Below the pieces are notes generated by a model. That model ran no database searches and was not told where the DNA came from. It worked only from the letters and a program-made list of their open reading frames with translations. Below, one piece after another: positions 1 through 6,443 of a stretch of 11,335 nucleotides of DNA (its first letter is position 1; each line of letters begins with the position of its first letter). The position numbers and the translations under genes were made by a program. The DNA is from CAZTPJ01 sp964614515. Its GTDB lineage: Bacteria > Planctomycetota > Phycisphaerae > Phycisphaerales > UBA1924. The stretch covers positions 1 through 11,335 of the forward strand of contig CAZTPJ010000097.1 in the NCBI GenBank assembly GCA_964614515.1. Reading direction: 5' to 3'.

Positions 1-739
1 ATTCGACCGACAACTCGTTGGCTGTGGCGCAAATCGTTTCGGCGATGTTGGCAGGGTCGGGTTTCAGGATCGCTGACATCCCGTCAACTTTGATCCTGTC
101 CATGAACGACGCAACCTCTTCCCCCGCTCGTTTCCTTTCTCCTGCGATGTACGATAGCTTCTCATCGTCGCTCAACGACGCGCGGTTCATCAGAGCAATT
201 CCCGGAGCGTTGAACACGTGGAGCAGAGAGACGTTCAGCCGATCGAGCAACCCAAGTGATTTGGCGGTGCGAAGCGTTGTTTCTGAATAGGTGGAAAGGT
301 CGGAGGCGGCAATCGCTCGCCGGTACGGGCCTGTCGGAACACCGTTGGCCAACAAGACAGGACGGTCGGCGGTTCGGATCGTTCGCTCGGCGGTTGTTCC
401 GACCAGAATATCTCGAAGAACCTGTCGACGATGCGGGCCGATGACGATCAAGTCAGCGCCGAGGTCTCGCGCAGCCTGCTTGATACCGACAAACGGATTG
501 CCGAGGACAACACGAAAGTCGCACTTCACGGCGTCGATCGCTTCGAGAGTATGTGTCAGTTCCTCAAGAAGCTTGGTCGATGCGTCTCGTTCTGCCAACA
601 CGATCGACCGCGCCTGATCGTCATCAACAACGTGAACCAAATGGACCTTGGCGTCAAATTCACGCGCCAGCAACTTCGCGCGTCGGATCGCACGATCCGA
701 GCGCTCCGAGAAATCCGTTGCAACGACGATGGTCTTCAT
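1..739 (-). CDS. Tandem universal stress protein (UspA family), C-terminus beyond window edge
   Basis: A minus-strand frame opens at the ATG read from 739 and stays open to the window edge (246 residues seen). It starts MKTIVVATDFSERSDRAI, the usual first strand and loop of a Usp domain. The nucleotide-binding stretch follows near residues 100-130: VIGPHRRQVLRDILVGTTAE, then RPVLLA, matching the family pattern G-x2-x-x(8-9)-G-[ST]. A second Usp repeat starts near residue 140 (RRAIAASDLST, then VSLLHVFNAP), so this is a two-domain protein cut by the edge. Usp proteins are cytoplasmic, often bind ATP and support survival under stress, including low oxygen. A weak GGTGAG lies upstream of the ATG. 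The gene is transcribed away from the NO/nitrate operon, with about 0.9 kb of debris between them. The family is near certain; the physiological role is not visible. Confidence 0.93.
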   Translation of the reverse strand, partial: MKTIVVATDFSERSDRAIRRAKLLAREFDAKVHLVHVVDDDQARSIVLAERDASTKLLEELTHTLEAIDAVKCDFRVVLGNPFVGIKQAARDLGADLIVIGPHRRQVLRDILVGTTAERTIRTADRPVLLANGVPTGPYRRAIAASDLSTYSETTLRTAKSLGLLDRLNVSLLHVFNAPGIALMNRASLSDDEKLSYIAGERKRAGEEVASFMDRIKVDGMSAILKPDPANIAETICATANELSVE

Positions 740-1141
740 TACGCTGCTCACCGAGTCTGCTTGTGGGGTGTTGGGCTGGCAACCCGACGTGCCGAGGAGG
801 GATTGAAAGACGGCCCTCGCGAATGCGTTGGGTTATGGTTTGCTCACGCAATTTGCAAAAACGACGAAATCGACTTGCCGCCTGCTCAGACTGCCCTTTC
901 AAAAGCGATTCGCTGGCCTGACCTTTCCGCGGTCGACGTCTTCCTTGATGGGACGATGCGCATCGGCGACCAGATGCATCGAAAAAGCGATTATCGCTCG
1001 TTGCGCTCAGTTTACCGAGTTCGTAGAGTTGGATCAACTCGCGTAGATCGGCCGGATCGCCCGCCGTCCGTATGCTCAGCAAAACCTGCTGATCGAATTC
1101 ATGGCTGTCCCCTTCGCAACTCTTCGCCCACCTGCGGCGCT
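740..1141. other. Gene-poor stretch with possible minus-strand remnants
   Basis: I see no convincing intact gene here. A minus-strand frame is open across most of it. Between about 970 and 1110 it reads like protein (DPADLRELIQLYELGKL at about 1005-1060), then turns into Arg/Ser/Gly-rich text typical of a non-coding frame. A different minus-strand frame carries MHLVADAHRPIKEDVDRGK near 900-975 and then stops. This fits a decayed gene with a frame change, but no family was recognised. A weak minus-strand promoter-like pair (TTGCAA, 17 bases, TAACCC; 830-858) could serve the stress-protein gene, but the -10 match is poor. Confidence 0.3.
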
Positions 1142-1262
1142 TCAAGCCGGGAGGGGCGGCCGTTTTCCGGCGGCGGCGTAGTCGCGGAGGGCGTTGGCGA
1201 TGGCTTTGATGGGGCCGTGTCCGCGCAGGCGGAGGGTTCGGTAGTCCACCATGAGGCGTTTC
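1142..1262 (-). pseudogene. Short coding-looking fragment, possibly the C-terminus of a lost (mobile-element?) gene
   Basis: On the minus strand a frame reads KRLMVDYRTLRLRG followed by HGPIKAIANALRDYAAAGK and a stop at 1142-1144. Nearly every codon ends in G or C (GAC TAC, ACC CTC CGC CTG CGC, GCC ATC GCC AAC GCC), a stronger third-position bias than in the flanking genes, which suggests real but foreign coding DNA. There is no start codon with a ribosome site; the open frame begins close to where the ISL3-like reading ends, in another frame. I do not recognise the family. It may be the tail of a second transposase or a remnant of an unrelated gene joined to the ISL3 debris. Confidence 0.35.
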
Positions 1263-1270
1263 CCGACCCT

Positions 1271-1547
1271 TGAAATGCGGGATGCCCCTTCGCCAGGGAA
1301 TAAACGTCTCTGCTGATCGCTCGGGAAGCAAATCGATGGGCCGATGCGGCTCAAGTTCGCACAGAATCGTGCCGCAACTCCGGCCGCGGCGTCAGGCCCG
1401 CTCGTCCACGCCCAGGATGCGAGCCTTTGACGCTGAAGGATCGGGGGCCTGGCGAACGGCCCGAAGCAGAGTATCGCCGCTGATGGGCATGCCCAGTCGC
1501 CGAGCCGGCCGCGAAACCGCCTCGTCCGTCATTCCACCTGGCAACGG
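1271..1547 (-). pseudogene. ISL3-family transposase fragment with an in-frame stop
   Basis: One minus-strand frame from 1547 to 1271 matches the central part of ISL3-type DDE transposases as I know them: ARRLGMPISGDTLLRAVRQ, then ARILGVDERA, then a TGA at 1392-1394, then in the same frame CGTILCELEPHRPIDLLPE and RSAETF. Family members usually carry a 'LGVDD-(W/F)-A-(L/F)-R-K-G-x-x-Y-G-T-I-L-V-D-L-E-x-H-R-P-I-D-L-L' stretch at this point, so the stop replaces one residue just after the catalytic-Asp motif. The N-terminal zinc finger and helix-turn-helix are missing, and so is the C-terminal half with the later acidic residues (intact proteins are about 400 residues). No terminal inverted repeats were found. 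It is a dead remnant, and the operon promoter starts immediately beyond its 5' side. Confidence 0.78.
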
Positions 1548-1559
1548 CCAGAACCACAC

Positions 1560-1588
1560 TTGACACGGCGGCGTACCGCGCCTAAGAT
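1560..1588 (+). promoter_or_regulatory. Sigma70-like promoter for the Rrf2-led operon
   Basis: TTGACA (1560-1565) is a perfect -35 box. It is followed by a 17-base spacer and TAAGAT (1583-1588), a 4/6 match to the -10 box. Transcription would start near 1595, giving a leader of about 35 bases before the proposed start at 1631. Spacing and position are ideal for the operon; this is inference from motif quality only. Confidence 0.62.
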
Positions 1589-1616
1589 TTGGACGTCAAG
1601 GTCCTAATGTCCTAAT
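1587..1616 (+). promoter_or_regulatory. Candidate Rrf2 operator: palindrome plus tandem repeat
   Basis: ATTTGGAC (1587-1594), six bases, then GTCCTAAT (1601-1608) form an inverted repeat with 7 of 8 arm positions complementary. The right arm is then repeated exactly (GTCCTAAT, 1609-1616). The palindrome overlaps the last bases of the -10 box and the expected start point, where a dimeric Rrf2 repressor would block transcription. Its 22-base size is in the range of known IscR/NsrR sites, but its sequence is not the classical NsrR consensus. Confidence 0.5.
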
Positions 1617-1620
1617 CTCT

Positions 1621-1633
1621 GGAGACCGCCACG
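1621..1633 (+). promoter_or_regulatory. Ribosome binding site supporting an ACG start for the Rrf2 gene
   Basis: GGAG (1621-1624) is followed by six bases and ACG (1631-1633). The spacing is optimal for initiation at this triplet, and the codons that follow (ATT TCT CTC ACC GCC GAA TAC GCT CTC CGA) are exactly the conserved N-terminus of Rrf2 proteins. The in-frame stop TAA at 1613-1615 excludes a start further upstream, apart from a CTG at 1619. Confidence 0.55.
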
Positions 1634-2104
1634 ATTTCTCTCACCGCCGAATACGCTCTCCGAGCCGTGGTGTGTCTTGCCAGCCGGAACGGCAAGCCGC
1701 TCGTCACGCCTAAAATTGCTGACATCACGCATGTGCCAGTGGGGTACCTGGCTAAGGTGCTTCAGGTATTGAGTCGCGCCGGGATCGTTCGGTCCCAGAA
1801 GGGCTACAACGGTGGTTTCGTTCTGGTGAGGCCTCAGAAGGAGCTGACGGTTCTGGAGGTGGTCAACGCGGTGGATGCGCCTCGGCGGATCAAGAGCTGC
1901 CCGCTGGAGCTCGGGCAACACGGTACGCGACTATGTCCCTTGCATCGCAGATTGGACGAGGTGGCGGCTCAAGTTGAGCAGGCGTTTGCTGATTTCACCA
2001 TTCACGACCTGCTGGCCGAGCAGAGCGAAAGTGTTCCGCTTGGGCTTCCACGCGACTGCCAGGGACCCGCCCCGTCGACGAACAAGGATAATTCCGTGTC
2101 ATGA
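1631..2104 (+). CDS. Rrf2-family Fe-S transcriptional regulator (NsrR/IscR-like)
   Basis: The protein (157 residues from ACG 1631) is a small winged-helix regulator. Residues 2-12 read ISLTAEYALRA, the family signature; the recognition region is VPVGYLAKVLQVLSRAGIV, followed by a KGYNGGF wing. Cys90 (SCPLEL) and Cys102 (RLCPLH) sit where NsrR places its first and third cluster cysteines, and Glu7 matches the acidic N-terminal ligand position known from Streptomyces NsrR and RsrR. The usual middle cysteine is absent, so the cluster may be [2Fe-2S] or use His97. There is no good ATG: GTG 1667 would delete the first helix, so ACG with GGAG upstream is preferred, unless the base is an error for ATG. 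The stop overlaps the next start (ATGA, 2101-2104). It probably senses NO or redox state and represses the downstream operon; the sensed signal is inferred from the neighbours. Confidence 0.88.
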   Translation, partial: TISLTAEYALRAVVCLASRNGKPLVTPKIADITHVPVGYLAKVLQVLSRAGIVRSQKGYNGGFVLVRPQKELTVLEVVNAVDAPRRIKSCPLELGQHGTRLCPLHRRLDEVAAQVEQAFADFTIHDLLAEQSESVPLGLPRDCQGPAPSTNKDNSVS

Positions 2105-2619
2105 GAACACCACCCCTCAAGCGACATCCTGCCCTTCGGCCGTTCGCGCGCGACCATGACACCGGACTCGTGCAGGGGCGACATCTGATGCGTGCTGCGG
2201 TAAATGATCAGCGTGGGCGACGCAGCGCGGTCAAAGCCTTTGCTCAGGCCTGGGAGGCCGAGCTGGCCCAGCACCTCGTGGACGAGGAAGCGTTGCGGTT
2301 GCCGCTCATGACGATGGTTCAGCAGGATCGTCTGAAGCCGGAACACGACCACCTCCGTCGCTTCGCCGACGAGTCGCCCAGGCTGGGGCTGGATGAAGAT
2401 CCGGGTGTTGCGCGGGCTCCTGAAGTAGGGCTGTTACTGGACGATGATATTCGCTGGGAAGAGCTGGAGCTGTTCCCTGCTACTGGGCAGGCCTGCACCG
2501 TTGAACAAATAACGGATATTGAACGTCGCACGATCGAGTTTGAAGTCCGACGCCCACGTACACTGTGCGCTCGGGCGCGGCGTGATGAAGAGCGTGATTC
2601 TCCCAATCGCGAGGAATGA
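2101..2619 (+). CDS. Hemerythrin-like (HHE) domain protein
   Basis: This 172-residue soluble protein has the diiron helical-bundle pattern: RDHDTGL at residues 18-23 (His19), His28, QHLVDEEALRLPL at 57-69 (His58, Glu62/63) and EHDHLRRF at 81-88 (His82, His84). The final motif reads DIRWEELELFP at 116-126, where the usual HIRxEExxLFP has a His at the first position; here it is Asp116. Proteins of this type bind a diiron site and serve in O2/NO sensing, NO scavenging or repair of nitrosated Fe-S centres (as in YtfE/ScdA-like proteins). The gene is translationally coupled to the Rrf2 gene by an ATGA overlap and ends one base before the next ATG. After residue 145 the tail is charged and unstructured-looking. 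The domain call is firm; the exact ligand set and function are inferred. Confidence 0.83.
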   Translation: MRTPPLKRHPALRPFARDHDTGLVQGRHLMRAAVNDQRGRRSAVKAFAQAWEAELAQHLVDEEALRLPLMTMVQQDRLKPEHDHLRRFADESPRLGLDEDPGVARAPEVGLLLDDDIRWEELELFPATGQACTVEQITDIERRTIEFEVRRPRTLCARARRDEERDSPNREE

Positions 2620-2620
2620 C

Positions 2621-4498
2621 ATGGAGACCGTGCAATCTGATCGGGTAGAGATCCACGCGGACATGATGCTGCCGGATCTTCTGACCCAGTATCCGCAGGT
2701 CCGAGGTGTGCTCGATGATTACGGTCTTCGTGGTTGTGGCGGTCCGCTGGGACCGGCGGAGACGATCGGCTACTTCGCCCGCGCTCACGGGGTTGACGCA
2801 AACAAGCTGATTCGAGAGCTGAGGATTGCCGCGGTCGCACCTTCGTCGACTGCTTACTCGGCCGCCCCCGTTGCAGAACTCGCCGACGTGATCTATCGGC
2901 GCTTTTTCAAGGGGGGTATGGTCGTCGTTCTCACGGCTGGTGCCGTTTGGGGCGCCTGGCTTCTGCTGCGCATCGGCATGGCCGGCGACTTCGCCGCTGC
3001 ATCCATCCATGAGATCAACGCACACGGTCATGCGCAGATCTTCGGCTGGGTGGGTCTGTTCGTGATGGGGTTCGCCTACCAGGCCTTTCCGCGGATGAAG
3101 CATACGAGCCTGTGGCGGCCGGATCTGGCGAACCTGACGTTCTATCTCATGGTCGGCGCTATCCTGATGCGGGCTGTCGGTGAGCCGCTGTTTCAGTACC
3201 CGCTGTTTCGAAACATGGCGTTGATCTCCTCCGGCACGGAAGTGATCGCCATCGGGTTGTTTGTGACGATCATCTTCAACACGCTGCGTCGAAGCGGAAA
3301 GCCGCTTGAGACGCACGATCTGTACATTCTCACCGCACTTGTGTTCTTCGTGCTCCAGGCCGTCTACGAAGCCGGACTGCTCTACGCATCAACAGCTGCC
3401 GCCACGCGTGACCAGCTGCTCGCCATCATCTCCACTTGGCAGGCACCACTTCGGGATATCCAGATTCACGGCTTCGCCATGCTCATGATTATGGGCGTGG
3501 GACTGCGCATGTTCCCGGCCCTGTTTGGATTTCATAAACCGGGGCGGCGCATGTCGCGCCGTTCGCTTTATCTGCTCATCACCGCCATCACGGGGGAAGT
3601 GTTGGGATTCCTGATGATGAGGATGACCGGTGAGCGGGCATGGGCGGCGTTATGGTACGCCTCAGTCATTCTGTTGGCAGCCACTTCGATGGGATTGACG
3701 CTGCGCTGGGGACTGCTCGCCAGACCCACGGAGCGGGACCGCAGCACCAAGTTCATCCGCGCCGCGACATTCTGGCTTCATACGTCGATGGTGTTGCTGG
3801 TGGCAGCACCTCTGTACATGACGCGGTTTCTACCCAACGCACCTTTGGTCTCACCGAGCGGCCAGGCCGCGATCGACATGCATTTTTCACACGCGTATTA
3901 TGGCGCAGTACGTCATGCCATCACCGTCGGATTCATTTCGCTGACGATACTGGGCATGGCCGCCAAGGTTGTTCCGACATTGAACGGCGTGGACATTCGC
4001 CGGCTTCGCGGGCTGTGGCTCCCATTCACGCTGGTGAATGCTGGATGCTTGATGCGCGTTGCCTTCCAAATCGGAACGGATTTCAGCGAATCGGCCTATC
4101 CAATTGCTGGTGTCAGCGGGCTGCTTGAAGTGACCGGGATCGCCATCTGGTGTGCGCATCTATGGCGAATCATGAATGGCTGGCGGCCGGGTGAGGGTGC
4201 CGAATCCGCTAGACCCACACGCATCAGCGCGGACCACAAGGTGGGTCAGGTCATTGAGTGGTTTCCTGAAACCCTCGATGTGCTGTTGGCCAAAGGATTC
4301 ACCCCGCTGGCGAATCCCATCTTGCGGCGCACGATTGCCCGCGCCGTGTCACTACGGATGGCCGCATCACAACAGAATCTCGACCTTGAGTGTTTGCTCA
4401 CCGAGTTGAACGCAGCCGCTTTCAACCAGGCGGAGCATGACACCACCGCGCATGATGCCGCCCATCGTAATAGCCTCGTGGTATTAAAGCCAAGTTGA
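2621..4498 (+). CDS. NnrS/heme-copper-like polytopic membrane protein flanked by two DUF1858-type domains
   Basis: A 625-residue protein with about 12 membrane helices between residues 95 and 515. Histidines sit at helix ends as in NnrS and cytochrome-oxidase-subunit-I-like proteins: HEINAHGHAQIFGWVG (His130, 135, 137), RDIQIHGFAMLM (His283), HFSHAYYGAVRHAITVGF (His421, 424, 432). The pattern HAQIFGWVGLF...PRM followed late by HAITVGFISLTILGMA is that of NnrS-type proteins, which bind heme and copper and relieve NO stress. Residues 15-70 (LPDLLTQYPQVRGVLDDYGL, then GCGGPLGP) and 535-600 (VGQVIEWFPETLDVLLAKGF, then LANPILRR) each resemble DUF1858, a small domain often next to diiron or hybrid-cluster proteins. 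The chosen ATG at 2621 follows GAGGA (2611-2615); an upstream in-frame extension would overlap the hemerythrin gene. It could alternatively be a divergent NO reductase, but the full set of NorB histidines and glutamates was not found. Confidence 0.78.
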   Translation: METVQSDRVEIHADMMLPDLLTQYPQVRGVLDDYGLRGCGGPLGPAETIGYFARAHGVDANKLIRELRIAAVAPSSTAYSAAPVAELADVIYRRFFKGGMVVVLTAGAVWGAWLLLRIGMAGDFAAASIHEINAHGHAQIFGWVGLFVMGFAYQAFPRMKHTSLWRPDLANLTFYLMVGAILMRAVGEPLFQYPLFRNMALISSGTEVIAIGLFVTIIFNTLRRSGKPLETHDLYILTALVFFVLQAVYEAGLLYASTAAATRDQLLAIISTWQAPLRDIQIHGFAMLMIMGVGLRMFPALFGFHKPGRRMSRRSLYLLITAITGEVLGFLMMRMTGERAWAALWYASVILLAATSMGLTLRWGLLARPTERDRSTKFIRAATFWLHTSMVLLVAAPLYMTRFLPNAPLVSPSGQAAIDMHFSHAYYGAVRHAITVGFISLTILGMAAKVVPTLNGVDIRRLRGLWLPFTLVNAGCLMRVAFQIGTDFSESAYPIAGVSGLLEVTGIAIWCAHLWRIMNGWRPGEGAESARPTRISADHKVGQVIEWFPETLDVLLAKGFTPLANPILRRTIARAVSLRMAASQQNLDLECLLTELNAAAFNQAEHDTTAHDAAHRNSLVVLKPS

Positions 4499-4517
4499 TC
4501 CCTCAGGAGGATTTGAT

Positions 4518-5093
4518 ATGCCGGTGACTATTGGCGCCAAGCCGGATCATGGCTTCGACGAGCCACTCGGCCTGCTGTCGGATTGCCATCGACGGATCGA
4601 AAGCTTTCTGGGCGTGCTCTGGAACGTGTCCAACACGTGCCGCGGTGGCGTGCTGGACAACGAGCAGCGTAGCGCGCTTCGGCAGTCCTTGGACTACTTC
4701 CAAAGTGCAGCCCCACGACACACCCAGGATGAGGAGGTCTCGCTTTTTCCTCGGTTGCGAATGATCGATGATCCGCGTGTGCACGCCGTGATGCACGCCG
4801 TGGAGCGGTTGGAGGCCGATCATCGCACGGCAAATGCGCGCCACGAACGAGTGCACGCATTGGTGGAGTCCTGGCTCAGGGACGGCCACTTGAGTGCTGC
4901 CGAGGTGACCGAGCTTATCGACCTGGTTGCGGCTTTGCGCGACTTATACCGCGACCACATTGCGCAGGAGGATGATTGTGTGTTCCCACTCGCGGCGCAG
5001 TGCTTGTCACCCGACCAGATTGTACGGATTGGAGAGGAAATGGCTTCGCGGCGCGGCCTCCGGACCAGGCTGTCACACGAGAAGCCCGGATGA
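4518..5093 (+). CDS. Second hemerythrin-like (HHE) domain protein
   Basis: This 191-residue protein follows the membrane protein after 19 bases, with an excellent AGGAGG (4505-4510) seven bases before the ATG. It has a complete HHE set: His24 (DCHRRIESFL), RHTQDEEVSLFPRL at 67-80 (His68, Glu72/73), LEADHR at 98-103 (His102) and YRDHIAQEDDCVFPLA at 144-159 (His147, Glu151). A diiron carboxylate-bridged four-helix bundle is expected, in the cytoplasm since there is no signal or membrane helix. Unlike the first hemerythrin of the operon it keeps the last His-x3-E motif. Likely jobs are NO/O2 binding or protecting and repairing the Fe-S-rich enzyme encoded downstream. The stop overlaps a new ATG (ATGA, 5090-5093), the possible start of the broken ferredoxin gene. 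Confidence 0.88.
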   Translation: MPVTIGAKPDHGFDEPLGLLSDCHRRIESFLGVLWNVSNTCRGGVLDNEQRSALRQSLDYFQSAAPRHTQDEEVSLFPRLRMIDDPRVHAVMHAVERLEADHRTANARHERVHALVESWLRDGHLSAAEVTELIDLVAALRDLYRDHIAQEDDCVFPLAAQCLSPDQIVRIGEEMASRRGLRTRLSHEKPG

Positions 5094-5335
5094 ATTTCGC
5101 GAAGGCCCGTACAACAGGTGATCGGGGTCAGCCTGGAGTCGGTGCGATACTGACGTACAAGTAGGTTCCGGTGGTTTGAGGCCGACGATTGCACCCGCTG
5201 CAACCAATGCATCGACACATGCGGGCCGCATGGGCCGCGTTGCACGGCAGGCATCGGCGCGGTATCATTTCGCCCAATGGCCTCTTTACTGTGCGGAGCG
5301 GCCGGCACAACTCCACGGAATTGAGGAGCCCATGA
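5090..5335 (+). pseudogene. Frame-disrupted small ferredoxin-like gene
   Basis: The ATG at 5090 overlaps the hemerythrin stop (ATGA) and opens MNFAKARTTGDRGQPGVG, which stops at TAG 5162-5164. In the +1 frame, with no start codon of its own after TGA 5151-5153, the sequence reads WFEADDCTRCNQCIDTC (5172-5222), a C-x2-C-x2-C-x3-C [4Fe-4S] motif. That frame ends at 5322-5324. The original frame resumes with GIISPNGLFTVRSGRH and ends at TGA 5333-5335, which overlaps the next gene's ATG (ATGA). The interval from first ATG to last stop is 246 bases, exactly 82 codons. Two compensating shifts (near 5163 and near 5222) would restore an 81-residue ferredoxin that fits the operon's overlap style. It is either a recently broken gene, an assembly error, or (less likely) a recoded gene. 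The cysteine motif is clear; gene status is uncertain. Confidence 0.5.
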
Positions 5336-6441
5336 GCTCGGTGACGACCAAAGCAACCATGTGGGGCGCGCTGGTCACGGCCGCGCTGGCGGCGCTGATC
5401 GTCGCCGGTTCACGCAATCTGGCCCAATTTGACGCCGCACTGGTTGGCTATATGTTCGCCACGCTATTCGCGGCCTTCGGCATCACCTACCGCTACGCCG
5501 TCTGGCTTCAACGGCCGCCTACAGCGATGTATTGGCGGCGAGGCTGGCAGGTGTTCCTTGATCGCCGATATCTGGCAAGCAATTTGCGAGTGTGCGTCAA
5601 ACGCCTCGTCGCCGTGTTCGCATTCAACAACTTCATCATGCGACGAGGTCTGCGGCGCTGGCTCGCCCATTGGCTGATCATGTGGGGTTGTGTCGTCGCC
5701 GCTTTGATCACATTCCCCTTGGTGTTCGGATGGATTCACTTCACGACACCGCCGGGTGACTTCGAGCATTACCACGTCTATGTCTTCGGCTTCCCGACGC
5801 TTGTGTTCGCGGTAGACGGCTTCACGGGATTCATGATGTTCCATGGGTTGGTCTGGGCTTCCTTACTGGTGATCCCAGGGGTGATGATCGCGATGTACCG
5901 CCGCATGCGCGACCACGGCGCTGCCGCCCTGCAACAGTTCGGCGAGGATTTTCTGCCGCTTATTCTTTTGTTCGCGATCAGCGTTACGGGATTGATGCTC
6001 ACCGCAAGCTACACCTGGATGAAAGGATACGCCTACGATTTCCTGGCGATTCTGCACGCGATCACCGTCATCTTCACGTTGCTGTGGCTGCCCTTCGGCA
6101 AGTTTTTCCACATTTTCCAGAGACCGGCGCAGCTCGGAGCGGCTTTCTATCGCGACATCGGAGCACTTGGCGAACAGGCCCGCTGTGCCCGATGTGGAGC
6201 CGAATACGCATCGAAGATGCATGTAGAAGACTTGATCGACGTCGAGCGGAAACTTGGCTATCGCTACGAACTCACGAACAATCCGGCACAACACTACCAG
6301 CGTGTTTGCCCGCGTTGTCGCCGCGCGATGTTGGCGATCGCGCAGGGGCGCCTGTGGGACCAGGCCCGCGGCCACGGCGATCCCGGAGACGGCGCGTTGG
6401 CCGACATCACGGACTTCTTGGGCGGCGACACAGGGGATTAG
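5332..6441 (+). CDS. NarI/HdrE-like cytochrome b membrane subunit with zinc-ribbon-like C-terminal tail
   Basis: A 369-residue protein starting at ATG 5332 (GAGGAG at 5323-5328). The first helices are near residues 10-28 and 35-58; a core of about four more follows (110-137, 148-188, 205-228, 237-258). Histidines His113 (AHWLIMWG), His171 (MMFHGLVW), His242 (LAILHAITVIF) and His260 (FGKFFHIFQRP) are the sort of heme-b ligands used by the nitrate reductase gamma/HdrE/DsrM family; LPFGKFFHIF closing the last helix is typical of it. It should take electrons from quinol and anchor the cytoplasmic Mo and Fe-S subunits. Residues 280-369 form a soluble tail with two C-x2-C pairs (CARCG 285-288, CPRCR 326-329), a zinc-ribbon or rubredoxin-like knuckle that NarI lacks. 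The next ATG lies three bases after the stop. Family call good; electron donor inferred. Confidence 0.8.
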   Translation: MSSVTTKATMWGALVTAALAALIVAGSRNLAQFDAALVGYMFATLFAAFGITYRYAVWLQRPPTAMYWRRGWQVFLDRRYLASNLRVCVKRLVAVFAFNNFIMRRGLRRWLAHWLIMWGCVVAALITFPLVFGWIHFTTPPGDFEHYHVYVFGFPTLVFAVDGFTGFMMFHGLVWASLLVIPGVMIAMYRRMRDHGAAALQQFGEDFLPLILLFAISVTGLMLTASYTWMKGYAYDFLAILHAITVIFTLLWLPFGKFFHIFQRPAQLGAAFYRDIGALGEQARCARCGAEYASKMHVEDLIDVERKLGYRYELTNNPAQHYQRVCPRCRRAMLAIAQGRLWDQARGHGDPGDGALADITDFLGGDTGD

Positions 6442-6443
6442 TC

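Noticed and set aside
431..1273. Long plus-strand open frame of 280 codons
   Set aside because: It lies opposite the clear universal stress protein and the ISL3 remnant, both on the minus strand, and its composition is that of an antisense shadow.
2519..2620. Upstream start for the NnrS-like protein
   Set aside because: It would overlap the hemerythrin gene by about 100 bases; ATG 2621 has GAGGA at proper spacing.
2621..4498. qNor/cNor-type nitric oxide reductase
   Set aside because: The size is close, but the complete NorB set of heme and FeB histidines with the conserved glutamates was not found; the helix-end motifs fit NnrS better.
5176..5331. TTG-started extension of the cytochrome b gene
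   Set aside because: The added residues are low-quality Ala/Arg-rich text in a third frame over the ferredoxin motif; ATG 5332 has GAGGAG and starts just before the first helix.
6084..6443. Upstream extension of the Mo-subunit frame
   Set aside because: It overlaps the cytochrome b gene in another frame and has no family similarity; ATG 6444 has a good ribosome site and gives the normal N-terminus.
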